DNA from: Microbacterium galbinum
GTDB taxonomy: Bacteria > Actinomycetota > Actinomycetes > Actinomycetales > Microbacteriaceae
Reading direction: 5' to 3'
Assembly (NCBI RefSeq): GCF_023091225.1
Contig: NZ_JAHWXM010000001.1
Span: forward strand, 62,001-126,000
DNA length: 64,000 nucleotides
The translations under genes were made by a program, and so were the position numbers. Of this stretch, positions 22,145 to 30,463 are shown in pieces. Numbering within the stretch: position 1 is the first letter of the stretch; every line of letters begins with the position of its first letter. Below the pieces are notes generated by a model. The model ran no database searches. It was not told the DNA's origin and worked only from the letters and a program-made list of their open reading frames with translations.

Positions 22145-23185
22145 ATGTATCCGCTGCTCTTCCGCGCTGTCCTCTCGCGCTTCGATCCCGAGTTCGCCCA
22201 CCACGCCGGCATGGCGGTGATCCGTGTGCTCGGTGTGCCGCCGTTCTCGACCGTCACCCGCTCGCTCACGCGTCCCGATCCGTCGCTGCAGGTGAAGGCC
22301 CTCGGGTTGACCTTCCCGTCGCCGTTCGGCATCGCCGCGGGCTTCGACAAGAACGCGGTCGGCGTGCGCGGATTCGCTGCACTCGGATTCGGTCACGTGG
22401 AGGTCGGGACGATCACGGCGATCCCGCAGGACGGGAACCCGAAGCCACGGCTTTTCCGGCTCGTGCCCGACCGTGCGGTGGTCAACCGGATGGGCTTCAA
22501 CAACAAGGGAGCGGATGCCGCCGCACGGCGGCTCTCGAGGCTGCGGCGCGGTGCCCCGAACACCGTCATCGGCGTGAACATCGGCAAGAGCCGTGTCGTC
22601 GACGTCGAGGACGCGACCGCGGACTACGTCGCCTCGGCCACCCGGCTCGCGCCGCTCGCCGATTACCTCGCCGTGAACGTCTCGTCGCCGAACACGCCGG
22701 GACTCCGCGGTCTGCAGGCGGTCGAGACGCTGGCCCCGCTGCTGCGCGCCGTGCGCGACGCCTCGGGTGCGACGCCGCTGCTGGTGAAGATCGCCCCCGA
22801 TCTCCCCGACGAGGAGATCACCGCGATCGCTCAGATGGCCGTCGCCGAGGGACTCGCGGGGATCATCGCCCACAACACCACGATCAGTCGAGACGGATTG
22901 CGCACCGACCCCGCGATCGTCGCGGCGGCCGGTGCGGGCGGACTGTCGGGGGCGCCGCTGAAGGAACGGTCGCTCCAGGTGCTGCGCGTCGTACGCGCCG
23001 CGGTGCCCGCGGACTTCTGCGTCATCGCGGTCGGGGGAGTGGAGACGGCCTCCGACGTCGAGGAGCGCCTGGCGGCCGGCGCGACGCTGGTGCAGGGATA
23101 CACGGCGTTCCTCTACCGCGGTCCGCTCTGGGCCCGTCAGATCAATCGCGGACTCCGGAATCGCCTACCTCTGTCGCAGGGCTGA
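22145..23185 (+). CDS. pyrD: Quinone-dependent dihydroorotate dehydrogenase PyrD (class 2)
   Basis: PyrD oxidises dihydroorotate to orotate at the membrane and passes electrons to the quinone pool. It is class 2: an N-terminal helical quinone-binding extension (about 1-40), then FGIAAGFDKN, NRMGFNNKG, the catalytic serine region VNVSSPNTPGLR, and a C-terminal FMN phosphate loop (GGVETASDVEERLAAGATLVQGYTA region). The length is 346 residues. The ATG at 22145 is preferred over an in-frame GTG at 22142 because of the -10 box spacing. A strong hairpin follows the stop. Confidence 0.95.
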   Translation: MYPLLFRAVLSRFDPEFAHHAGMAVIRVLGVPPFSTVTRSLTRPDPSLQVKALGLTFPSPFGIAAGFDKNAVGVRGFAALGFGHVEVGTITAIPQDGNPKPRLFRLVPDRAVVNRMGFNNKGADAAARRLSRLRRGAPNTVIGVNIGKSRVVDVEDATADYVASATRLAPLADYLAVNVSSPNTPGLRGLQAVETLAPLLRAVRDASGATPLLVKIAPDLPDEEITAIAQMAVAEGLAGIIAHNTTISRDGLRTDPAIVAAAGAGGLSGAPLKERSLQVLRVVRAAVPADFCVIAVGGVETASDVEERLAAGATLVQGYTAFLYRGPLWARQINRGLRNRLPLSQG

Positions 23186-23196
23186 CGCCCGTACGA

Positions 23197-23232
23197 GGAA
23201 CGCCTCGTCTCCGCAGGGAGACGAGGCGTTCC
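23197..23232. terminator. Bidirectional terminator between pyrD and the DUF3043 gene
   Basis: A perfect 16-bp stem (23197-23212 with 23217-23232) encloses the loop GCAG. It lies between two convergent genes and can serve both strands. Confidence 0.85.
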
Positions 23233-23250
23233 TTCGTGAACGGGACCGGA

Positions 23251-23823
23251 TCAGTCGGGGTACTGGCCGCGCTTGACCTGCGGCTTCGGCAGGCGCATGA
23301 AGCGCATCTGCAGCGAACGCATCGCGGCGTACCAGCCGAGGCCGCGTTCCATGCGCTCCTGTCCGAACTTCGCTGCGACTTTGCGCTTGACGCGGATGCC
23401 GAGGAGGATCATTCCGCCGATCGCGATGACGAGGTACGCCATCATCACGAGGTAGGCGTAGTAGGAGACCAGAGTGCTGAACGGCACGAGCGTCGCGAGG
23501 ATCACGAGCACCATCACAGCCATCACGAATTCGGCGGGGTGCCAGCCGGCATCCACGTAGTCGCGCACCCAGCGGCGCTGCGGGCCCTTGTCGCGGGCCG
23601 GGAGGTACTTCTCCTCACCCGCGGCCATACCGGCCTGTGCGCGGGCTCGTCGCTCGTTGAGCTCGGCGCGGGCCGCGGCCTTGGCCTCTTTGGTGTTGGC
23701 CACGAGGGGGCGACGGCGGGCGGCCTCCTGCTCGGCGCGGCTCGGCGTCGCCCGGCCCTTTCCGACGGCGGGCGTCTCGGCGGCGTCGTCGTTCGTCGAA
23801 GGGGATGCAGGAGTAGTGGCCAC
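23251..23823 (-). CDS. DUF3043 family membrane protein
   Basis: This 190-residue protein matches the actinobacterial DUF3043 family, whose function is unknown. It has a basic N-terminal region with a GKGRATPSR segment (about 22-30), a long charged helix (about 32-80), and two adjacent hydrophobic segments (about 97-140). The basic C-terminus ends in KPQVKRGQYPD. The GTG at 23823 has a GAGGAA ribosome site upstream on the minus strand. It is transcribed divergently from the dipeptidase gene. Confidence 0.85.
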   Translation of the reverse strand: MATTPASPSTNDDAAETPAVGKGRATPSRAEQEAARRRPLVANTKEAKAAARAELNERRARAQAGMAAGEEKYLPARDKGPQRRWVRDYVDAGWHPAEFVMAVMVLVILATLVPFSTLVSYYAYLVMMAYLVIAIGGMILLGIRVKRKVAAKFGQERMERGLGWYAAMRSLQMRFMRLPKPQVKRGQYPD

Positions 23824-23856
23824 GAGGTTCCTCGGTTCGCTGACGGGGGATCACCT

Positions 23857-23864
23857 TAAGATTA
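23857..23864. promoter_or_regulatory. Overlapping divergent -10 boxes of the dipeptidase and DUF3043 genes
   Basis: On the plus strand, TAAGAT (23857-23862) ends 7 bases before the dipeptidase ATG, giving a leaderless start. On the minus strand, TAATCT (reading 23864 down to 23859) can serve the DUF3043 gene with a leader of about 30 bases. The two hexamers share four base pairs. Confidence 0.45.
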
Positions 23865-23869
23865 CTCGC

Positions 23870-25279
23870 ATGACCTCTGCTGAGATTCCCCCTGTCTCCG
23901 AAACGGACATCCTCGAGGCGGTGGCGACCGGGAACCCGGCCGCGCTGTCGGACCTCGGGCACCTCGTCCGCATCCCGGGAATGGCCTGGCCGGCGTTCGA
24001 TCAGACCCAGCTCGAGCGCAGTGCCGAGGCCGTGGCGGCGCTCGCGACGGACACCGGCGTCTTCGACGAGGTGCGCATCCTCCGTGCCGACATCCCCGGA
24101 ACGGACGAGCACGGACAGCCCGCCGTCCTGGCGACCCGTGCGGCCCGGAACGGGCGTCCCACGATCCTGCTCTACGCGCACCACGACGTGCAGCCTCCCG
24201 GGGATGACGCGCTCTGGGAGACACCGCCGTTCGAGCCGACCGTGCGCGACGGTCGCCTCTATGGGCGGGGAGCGGCCGACGACAAGGCAGGGATCATGGC
24301 GCACATCGCCTCCATCCGCGCCGCGGCGGAGGTGATCGGCGACGACCTCGATCTCGGGATCGCGATGTTCATCGAAGGCGAGGAGGAGTACGGCTCGCGC
24401 TCGTTCGCGCAGTTCCTCTCCGACAACAAGGAAGCTCTGCGTGCCGATGCGATCGTCGTCGCCGATTCGGGCAACTGGGATTCGACGACGCCCGGACTCA
24501 CCGTGTCGCTGCGGGGGAACGCGCGGTTCACGATGCGCGTCCGCACCCTCGACCACGCCTCGCACTCGGGGATGTTCGGTGGGGCGGTGCCCGACGCGAT
24601 GATGGCGACCGTCACGCTCCTCTCGACGCTGTGGAACGCCGACGGCTCGGTGGCCGTGGACGGGATGACGGAACGGGAAGCGGCGACACCGGAGTACACC
24701 GAGGAGACGTTGCGCGATGAGGCCGGGCTCCTGCCCGGCACGATGCCCATCGGCGGGGGCACGATCCTCAGCCGCATCTGGAACAAGCCGTCGGTCACCG
24801 TGATCGGCATCGACGCCACGAGCGTGGCCGCGGCTTCCAACACGCTCCTCCCCGAAGTGACGGTCGTCATCAGCGCCCGCGTCGCACCGGGCCAGACCGG
24901 GCAGGAAGCGTACGAGGCTCTGGAACGTCACCTGCGTGCGCACGCCCCGTTCGGCGCGGAGCTGACGTTCTCCGACGTCGACCTGGGTAACGGTTTCCTC
25001 GTCGACACCTCCGGATGGGCGGTCGCGCTCACACGCGACGCCATGCGAGACGGGTACGGCGTCCCTCCCGTCGATCTGGGCGTCGGCGGCTCCATCCCGT
25101 TCATCGCCGACCTGGTGCGGGAGTTCCCCGAGGCGCAGATCCTCGTCACCGGCGTGGAGGATCCGCACTCCCGCGCCCACAGCCCGAACGAGTCGCTGCA
25201 TCTCGATACCTTCCGCAACGCGGTCGCGACCGAGGCGCTCCTGCTGGCTCGGATGAACGCTCTCACGCTCCCGCAGTGA
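23870..25279 (+). CDS. M20 family dipeptidase / zinc carboxypeptidase
   Basis: This is a cytoplasmic M20 metallopeptidase of 469 residues, probably a dipeptidase of the CNDP/PepV-like group. Metal ligands are visible in YAHHDVQPPG, GRGAADDKAG and the catalytic pair FIEGEEEYGS. A dimerisation lid (about 195-370) separates the two halves of the catalytic domain, and the final ligand histidine is in DPHSRAHSPNE. The frame is open upstream on the opposite strand to DUF3043, but the ATG at 23870 gives the family N-terminus. The exact substrate cannot be told. Confidence 0.9.
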   Translation: MTSAEIPPVSETDILEAVATGNPAALSDLGHLVRIPGMAWPAFDQTQLERSAEAVAALATDTGVFDEVRILRADIPGTDEHGQPAVLATRAARNGRPTILLYAHHDVQPPGDDALWETPPFEPTVRDGRLYGRGAADDKAGIMAHIASIRAAAEVIGDDLDLGIAMFIEGEEEYGSRSFAQFLSDNKEALRADAIVVADSGNWDSTTPGLTVSLRGNARFTMRVRTLDHASHSGMFGGAVPDAMMATVTLLSTLWNADGSVAVDGMTEREAATPEYTEETLRDEAGLLPGTMPIGGGTILSRIWNKPSVTVIGIDATSVAAASNTLLPEVTVVISARVAPGQTGQEAYEALERHLRAHAPFGAELTFSDVDLGNGFLVDTSGWAVALTRDAMRDGYGVPPVDLGVGGSIPFIADLVREFPEAQILVTGVEDPHSRAHSPNESLHLDTFRNAVATEALLLARMNALTLPQ

Positions 25280-25332
25280 CCCTCAGTCGCACGGTTCTCT
25301 CCGGATCTCGCCGACTTCGCCGAGGGCAGCGG

Positions 25333-25338
25333 TAGAAT
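25333..25338 (+). promoter_or_regulatory. Candidate erpA -10 box (TAGAAT)
   Basis: TAGAAT lies about 44 bases before the ATG, leaving room for a short leader with an AAGGAG ribosome site. No clear -35 match was seen. Confidence 0.45.
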
Positions 25339-25381
25339 TGCGGGGAAAGCCGTGCGACTGCGGCCCGTCACAAGGAGCGAC

Positions 25382-25744
25382 ATGAGCGACACCACCCTGA
25401 CCTCAGAGACCACCAAGGCCCACGGCATCAGCCTCACCGACGCGGCCGCGACCAAGGTGAAGAACCTGCTCGAGCAGGAGGGTCGCGACGACCTTCGCCT
25501 GCGCGTCGCCGTCCAGCCCGGCGGATGCTCCGGCCTGATCTACCAGCTCTACTTCGACGAGCGCTACCTCGAGGGCGACGAGACCGTCGACTTCGACGGC
25601 GTCGAGGTCATCGTCGACAACATGAGCGTGCCGTACCTCGATGGTGCATCCATCGATTTCAAGGATTCGATCTCGGAGCAGGGCTTCACGATCGACAACC
25701 CCAACGCGGCCGGCAGCTGCGCCTGCGGCGACAGCTTCCACTGA
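25382..25744 (+). CDS. erpA: Iron-sulfur cluster insertion protein ErpA
   Basis: This A-type carrier moves Fe-S clusters to target proteins. The three cluster cysteines are present: C49 in PGGCSGLIYQ and the C-terminal pair C113 and C115 in SCACGDSF. The 120-residue product has a slightly extended N-terminus. The frame is open back to 25352, but the ATG at 25382 has an AAGGAG site at the right distance. It sits just upstream of the cytochrome oxidase genes. Confidence 0.93.
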   Translation: MSDTTLTSETTKAHGISLTDAAATKVKNLLEQEGRDDLRLRVAVQPGGCSGLIYQLYFDERYLEGDETVDFDGVEVIVDNMSVPYLDGASIDFKDSISEQGFTIDNPNAAGSCACGDSFH

Positions 25745-25840
25745 GCGGAACCACCCCGTCAACCTGCGTGGTTGGCATGAATCGGGTGTGAGGTTGCTCT
25801 AGACTTGGGTGTGCCCTATCCGCAATCTGAAAGGTGCATC

Positions 25841-26740
25841 GTGCCCTCGAAACGCCGCCGCCTTCGTTGGGCCGCACTCCCTCTGGGAGTCGCGGCAGCT
25901 GTGGCCCTGGCGGGATGTACCACCGCCGAGCTGAACGGCTATCTCCCCGGCTTCGTCGATGATGGCCCCGCTGCCACCAACCAGACCGAGCGCGTGTCGT
26001 CGCTCTGGGTGAACTCCTGGATCGTCCTTCTCGCCGTCGGTGTCATCACCTGGGGCCTCATGGCCTGGGCCGCGATCGCATACCGCCGTCGCAAGGGCCA
26101 GACGGGTCTTCCCGTCCAGATGCGCTACAACATGCCGATCGAGATCTTCTACACGATCGTGCCGCTGATCCTCGTGCTCGGGATGTTCTTCTTCACCGCG
26201 CGTGACCAGGCCGCGATCGAGACGCAGTGGGACGACCCCGACGTCGAGATCACCGCGATCGCGAAGCAGTGGGCGTGGGACTTCCAGTACGACGCCGACT
26301 CCGAGGACGACACCGTCTGGACGATGGGTATTCAGGCCCAGCCCGACGCCGAGGGCAACATCGACCAGTCGCAGCTGCCGACCCTGGTGCTCCCGGTCGA
26401 CCAGAAGGTCACGATCAAGCTGCAGTCCCGCGACGTCATCCACTCCTTCTGGATCATCGACTTCCTCTACAAGAAGGACATGTACATCGGCAAGGACAAC
26501 TCCTGGTCGTTCATCCCCACCCGCGTGGGGGAGTACGCCGGGAAGTGCGCCGAGCTCTGCGGCGAGTACCACTCGATGATGCTCTTCAACGTGAAGGTCG
26601 TCGAGCAGGACGAGTACGACGCGTACCTCGAGACCCTCAAGGACAAGGGCAACACGGGAGACATCACGGACGCTTACGACCGTCTGTCGAACTACCCCGG
26701 AACGACCCCGAAGAACGACTCCGAAGAAGGAGAGGAGTAA
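25841..26740 (+). CDS. ctaC: Cytochrome c oxidase subunit II CtaC
   Basis: CtaC is the CuA-carrying subunit of the aa3 oxidase. The N-terminus is a lipoprotein signal (RRRLRW, hydrophobic core, lipobox LAGC with C26), so it is lipid-anchored and also crosses the membrane twice (about 48-70 and 93-115). The CuA site is clear as CAELCGEYHSMM, with a distant histidine in VIHSFWI. The frame starts at 25805, but the GTG at 25841 follows an AAAGG ribosome site and gives a proper signal peptide. The length is 299 residues. ctaD follows after 3 bases. Confidence 0.95.
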   Translation: MPSKRRRLRWAALPLGVAAAVALAGCTTAELNGYLPGFVDDGPAATNQTERVSSLWVNSWIVLLAVGVITWGLMAWAAIAYRRRKGQTGLPVQMRYNMPIEIFYTIVPLILVLGMFFFTARDQAAIETQWDDPDVEITAIAKQWAWDFQYDADSEDDTVWTMGIQAQPDAEGNIDQSQLPTLVLPVDQKVTIKLQSRDVIHSFWIIDFLYKKDMYIGKDNSWSFIPTRVGEYAGKCAELCGEYHSMMLFNVKVVEQDEYDAYLETLKDKGNTGDITDAYDRLSNYPGTTPKNDSEEGEE

Positions 26741-26743
26741 GCC

Positions 26744-28477
26744 ATGTCGACGACTGAAGCACCCCGCACCGACGAGGCGAACCGCTCCCGTCCCACGACT
26801 CTGCCCCCGCGCCAGGCCTCGCTCATGAGCTCTTCGCGCGTCGAGCAGAAGGGCAACATCGTCGTCAAGTGGATCACCTCCACCGACCACAAGACGATCG
26901 GGTACATGTACCTCATCGCCTCGGTGCTGTTCTTCCTCCTCGGAGGAGTGATGGCCCTCGTCATCCGCGCCGAGCTCTTCGCTCCGGGTATGCAGATCAT
27001 CCCGACGAAGGAGCAGTACAACCAGCTGTTCACGATGCACGGCACCATCATGCTGCTGATGTTCGCGACGCCGCTGTTCGCGGGCTTCGCCAACGCGATC
27101 CTGCCCCTGCAGATCGGCGCCCCCGATGTCGCGTTCCCGCGTCTGAACGCCTTCGCCTTCTGGCTCTTCCTGTTCGGATCGACGATCGCCGTCGCCGGCT
27201 TCCTCACCCCTCAGGGCGCGGCATCCTTCGGATGGTTCGCCTACCAGCCCCTCGCGAGCGCCTCGTTCTCGCCGGGAGCGGGTGGAAACCTGTGGATGCT
27301 CGGACTCGGAATCTCGGGATTCGGCACCATCCTCGGCGCGGTGAACTTCATCACCACGATCATCACGATGCGTGCACCGGGCATGACGATGTGGCGCATG
27401 CCGATCTTCTCCTGGAACACGCTCGTCACGAGCCTCCTGATCCTGATGGCATTCCCGGTCCTCGCGGCCGCGATCTTCGCCGCCGGCGCCGACCGCGTGC
27501 TCGGTGCCCACATCTACGACCCGGCCAACGGCGGCGTCCTGCTCTGGCAGCACCTGTTCTGGTTCTTCGGGCACCCCGAGGTCTACATCATCGCGCTGCC
27601 GTTCTTCGGCATCGTCTCGGAGATCTTCCCGGTGTTCAGCCGCAAGCCGATCTTCGGTTACAAGACGCTCGTCTACGCGACGATCGCGATCGCCGCTCTC
27701 TCCGTGGCCGTGTGGGCTCACCACATGTACGTCACCGGATCCGTGCTGCTCCCGTTCTTCGCGCTGATGACGATGCTCATCGCCGTGCCGACGGGTGTGA
27801 AGATCTTCAACTGGATCGGCACGATGTGGCGAGGGTCCGTGACCTTCGAGACTCCGATGGTCTTCTCGCTCGGCTTCCTCGTCTCGTTCGTCTTCGGCGG
27901 TCTGACGGGTGTCATCCTGGCGGCCCCGCCGCTCGACTTCGCTCTGTCGGACTCCTACTTCGTCGTGGCGCACTTCCACTACGTCGTCTTCGGAACCGTC
28001 GTGTTCGCGATGTTCGCCGGCTTCTACTTCTGGTGGCCGAAGTGGACCGGACGCATGCTCAACGAGCGTCTCGGCTACGTCCACTTCTGGATGCTGTTCA
28101 TCGGCTTCCACATGACCTTCCTCATCCAGCACTGGCTGGGCGTCGACGGCATGGTGCGTCGTTACGCGGACTACTCTGCGGCCGATGGCTGGACCTGGCA
28201 GAACCAGGTGTCGACGATCGGTGCGATGATCCTCGGTGCGTCCATGCTGCCGTTCTTCCTGAACGTCTGGATCACGGCCCGCAAGGCGCCGAAGGTCACC
28301 GTCAACGACCCGTGGGGCTACGGAGCATCGCTCGAGTGGGCGACCTCCTGCCCGCCGCCGCGTCACAATTTCACGTCGATCCCGCGCATCCGCAGCGAGC
28401 GCCCGGCCTTCGATCTGAATCACCCCGAAGCAGCGGAGTTCGCCACCACGGCTCCGGGCGAGCGAGAGGTCCACTGA
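26744..28477 (+). CDS. ctaD: Cytochrome c oxidase subunit I CtaD
   Basis: CtaD is the catalytic subunit, holding heme a and the heme a3-CuB centre, with proton pumping. The 577-residue product has twelve membrane segments. The CuB and cross-linked tyrosine motif is visible as [10 protein letters not shown], followed by the paired histidines in WAHHMYV and the heme ligands in HFHYV. The TMHGTIM motif near residue 95 carries another heme a ligand. Spacing to ctaC (3 bases) and ctaF (3 bases) shows a tight operon. Confidence 0.97.
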   Translation: MSTTEAPRTDEANRSRPTTLPPRQASLMSSSRVEQKGNIVVKWITSTDHKTIGYMYLIASVLFFLLGGVMALVIRAELFAPGMQIIPTKEQYNQLFTMHGTIMLLMFATPLFAGFANAILPLQIGAPDVAFPRLNAFAFWLFLFGSTIAVAGFLTPQGAASFGWFAYQPLASASFSPGAGGNLWMLGLGISGFGTILGAVNFITTIITMRAPGMTMWRMPIFSWNTLVTSLLILMAFPVLAAAIFAAGADRVLGAHIYDPANGGVLLWQHLFWFFGHPEVYIIALPFFGIVSEIFPVFSRKPIFGYKTLVYATIAIAALSVAVWAHHMYVTGSVLLPFFALMTMLIAVPTGVKIFNWIGTMWRGSVTFETPMVFSLGFLVSFVFGGLTGVILAAPPLDFALSDSYFVVAHFHYVVFGTVVFAMFAGFYFWWPKWTGRMLNERLGYVHFWMLFIGFHMTFLIQHWLGVDGMVRRYADYSAADGWTWQNQVSTIGAMILGASMLPFFLNVWITARKAPKVTVNDPWGYGASLEWATSCPPPRHNFTSIPRIRSERPAFDLNHPEAAEFATTAPGEREVH

Positions 28478-28480
28478 GCC

Positions 28481-28915
28481 ATGCGCGACAACGTCATTCT
28501 CTGGTGGATTCTCACCGCTTTCTTCGCCCTGGTCGGAGTGATCTACACCGGCTGGCACATCCTCGCGACGCCGGATGACAACTTCGCCATGCGGATCGAG
28601 TGGGTCGGCACGACCGCACTGTTCTTCGCCGCCTTCATGGGCGCGATGATCGCGTTCTACCTCGACCGCACGCACAATGCGCAGGGTGGAGAGCTGCCGG
28701 AAGACATCCTGACGTCGGACATCGACGACGGCGACCCCGAGCTCGGCGAGTTCAGCCCGTGGTCGTGGTGGCCGCTGGTCCTGGCGGCCTCCGCCGGTGT
28801 CTTCGTGGTCGGTCTGGCCGTCGGACACTTCCTCCTGCCGATCGGCCTGGCGATCTTCGTCGTCGCGATCGTCGGCTGGGTGTACGAGTACTACCGCGGT
28901 AACTTCGCTCGCTGA
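28481..28915 (+). CDS. ctaF: Cytochrome c oxidase subunit IV CtaF
   Basis: This small actinobacterial oxidase subunit of 144 residues has four hydrophobic segments (about 5-27, 39-58, 88-106 and 109-130). The pairing with ctaC-ctaD and the WWxLTAFF start support the call. A strong hairpin lies 16 bases after the stop, ending the ctaCDF operon. Confidence 0.93.
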   Translation: MRDNVILWWILTAFFALVGVIYTGWHILATPDDNFAMRIEWVGTTALFFAAFMGAMIAFYLDRTHNAQGGELPEDILTSDIDDGDPELGEFSPWSWWPLVLAASAGVFVVGLAVGHFLLPIGLAIFVVAIVGWVYEYYRGNFAR

Positions 28916-28931
28916 TCGGGCGAACGAACGA

Positions 28932-28960
28932 AGAGGCCCCCGGGATTCCCGGGGGCCTCT
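28932..28960. terminator. Bidirectional terminator between ctaF and the rhodanese gene
   Basis: A 13-bp perfect stem (28932-28944 with 28948-28960) with a 3-base loop lies between two convergent genes. Confidence 0.85.
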
Positions 28961-28966
28961 TCTGCG

Positions 28967-29386
28967 TCACGAGCGGCTGCGTATCCGAGGGATTCCGGTG
29001 AGCGGGTCGACGGGCCGGTGGTGCACGCCATCCGCGTCCTCCACCGGATAACCTTCCCGAGCCCAGTACTCGAATCCGCCGATCATCTCGCGCACCGCGT
29101 AGCCGAGGCGGGCGAAGGCGAGGGCCGCCTTCGCGCCGGCGTTGCATCCGGGACTCCAGCAGTAGACGACGACCTCGCTGTCGGCAGGGAGCTCTGCAGG
29201 CGCTCGGGTCTCGATCTCGCTGTAGTGCATGTGCGTCGCGCCGGCGACGCGTCCCTGGGCCCAGGCTTCGGCGGAGCGCACGTCGATCACGACCAGCGGC
29301 TTCCCCGCTCTAAGGTCGGCATGGACGTCACTGGCGTCGGTCTCGTAGGCGAGCTTGGCGGCGAAGTAGTCGGCGCGATCGATCAT
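28967..29386 (-). CDS. Rhodanese-like domain protein
   Basis: This is a single rhodanese domain of 139 residues. The active-site loop with the catalytic cysteine is visible as YCWSPGCNAGAKAA (about residues 75-88), and the VIDVRSAEAW motif is at about 33-42. Rhodanese domains carry sulfur as a persulfide, but this one's partner is unknown. The last residues are basic and vary. The ATG is preceded by a -10 box at 7 bases, so it appears leaderless. It lies between the two halves of the respiratory gene block. Confidence 0.88.
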   Translation of the reverse strand: MIDRADYFAAKLAYETDASDVHADLRAGKPLVVIDVRSAEAWAQGRVAGATHMHYSEIETRAPAELPADSEVVVYCWSPGCNAGAKAALAFARLGYAVREMIGGFEYWAREGYPVEDADGVHHRPVDPLTGIPRIRSRS

Positions 29387-29393
29387 GTCTCTC

Positions 29394-29399
29394 AGAGTA
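29394..29399 (-). promoter_or_regulatory. Rhodanese gene -10 box (TACTCT)
   Basis: Read on the minus strand, TACTCT ends 7 bases before the ATG at 29386, with no ribosome site between. Confidence 0.45.
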
Positions 29400-29426
29400 G
29401 GAGAGGCACGGGTCGGTCCGCGCTCA

Positions 29427-29975
29427 TCAATCGGTCGCTCGTGGGTCTTTTCCGGCCAGGTGCGTCCGGTCGTCGACGTCGGCCGTCATCTGCACCCGGC
29501 GACCGTAGCGATCGATCCCGAGCTCTGCTTCGGTGTCGATCAGAGCTCGCTGGAAAGCCGTCTCGGGGAGGCTCTCGAGGAATCCGCAGGTGGCGTAGAA
29601 CGGTGCGTTCCAGGGCACCTCGGCGTACGTGCGCAGTGTGACACGGGAGTAGCCACGTTCGTGCGCCTCACGCAGGGCGGCGCGCACCAGAGCGCGCCCG
29701 TGCCCCTGCCGTCCCGCCGAGGGAATCACCGACAGCTGTTCGAGGTGCGCGTGTCCGTCCGCGTCGAGCACGTGCACGAATCCGACGGGGGAGCGCGTGT
29801 CCTCGTCTTCGATGAGCAGAATGAACCCGGGAGCCGCGAGGCGGGCCGCGCCGTCCTCTGCGTCGGGCCACTCCCAGGCGCCGAGAGCGTCGATGAGGAG
29901 GGCATCCGCTGCCGACTCGATCGCCTGCACGTGTTCGGCGTCGGTCGAGAGGGCAGGGCGGATTGTGCCGCTCAC
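29427..29975 (-). CDS. GNAT family N-acetyltransferase
   Basis: This is an acetyltransferase of 182 residues with unknown substrate. The acetyl-CoA loop reads LSVIPSAGRQGHGRALVRAA (about residues 83-102), and the NAPFYATCGF segment is the usual C-terminal strand. The frame extends far upstream, but the GTG at 29975 lies 2 bases after the RidA stop, which fits a two-gene unit. Its C-terminus is charged and may be disordered. Confidence 0.85.
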   Translation of the reverse strand: MSGTIRPALSTDAEHVQAIESAADALLIDALGAWEWPDAEDGAARLAAPGFILLIEDEDTRSPVGFVHVLDADGHAHLEQLSVIPSAGRQGHGRALVRAALREAHERGYSRVTLRTYAEVPWNAPFYATCGFLESLPETAFQRALIDTEAELGIDRYGRRVQMTADVDDRTHLAGKDPRATD

Positions 29976-29977
29976 CG

Positions 29978-30385
29978 TCAGGCTCCCTGCACCGCGGCGA
30001 TCGCCTCGATCTCGACCAGCTGGTCGTCGTACCCGAGCACCGTGACACCGAGAAGGGTGCTCGGGACATCGTGGGATCCGAATGCCGCTTCTACGACGTT
30101 CCAGGCGGTGACGAGGTCGGCCTGGCGTGTGGAGGCCACCAGCACGCGCGTGCTGATGACGTCTGTCAGTGCGGCACCCGACGCGGCGAGAGCGCCCCGC
30201 AGGGTCTCGACGCAGCGCGCTGCCTGAGCAGCGTAGTCGCCCGGGGCGGTCGTGGAGCCATCGTCTTCGAGCGGGCAGGCGCCGGCCAGGAAGATGAGGC
30301 GGGAGCCGGCGGGAGCCGTCGCGGCATAGGCGTACGGGGTGTCGGCGAGGGAGTCGGAACGGATGAGTCGGACTACGGACGTCAT
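29978..30385 (-). CDS. RidA family (YjgF/YER057c/UK114) protein
   Basis: RidA proteins hydrolyse reactive enamines and imines from PLP enzymes. This 135-residue product shows the YxAATAPAGSRLIFLAGACPL start and the central NVVEAAFGSHDVPSTLLGV segment of the fold. I did not find the canonical catalytic arginine context of RidA itself, so it may belong to another subgroup. The ATG at 30385 has a GGGAGGA site. It is followed at once by the GNAT gene. Confidence 0.82.
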   Translation of the reverse strand: MTSVVRLIRSDSLADTPYAYAATAPAGSRLIFLAGACPLEDDGSTTAPGDYAAQAARCVETLRGALAASGAALTDVISTRVLVASTRQADLVTAWNVVEAAFGSHDVPSTLLGVTVLGYDDQLVEIEAIAAVQGA

Positions 30386-30409
30386 GCTTCGATCCTCCCA
30401 TGGGAACAT

Positions 30410-30443
30410 CGAAGGGCCCTGTCCGCGTGGACAGGGCCCTTCG
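30410..30443 (-). terminator. Terminator after qcrB
   Basis: A perfect 15-bp stem (30410-30424 with 30429-30443) with loop GCGT lies between the qcrB stop and the ridA start, so the RidA-GNAT pair is not simply the end of the qcr operon. Confidence 0.82.
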
Positions 30444-30463
30444 AGAGGGGGAGCGGCGGGACG

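Noticed and set aside
25799..28828. A 1009-codon open frame antisense to ctaC-ctaD-ctaF
   Set aside because: The sense strand has complete motifs for all three oxidase subunits. The antisense product is rich in Asp, Glu, Arg and His with no domain, as expected from GC-rich third positions read backwards.
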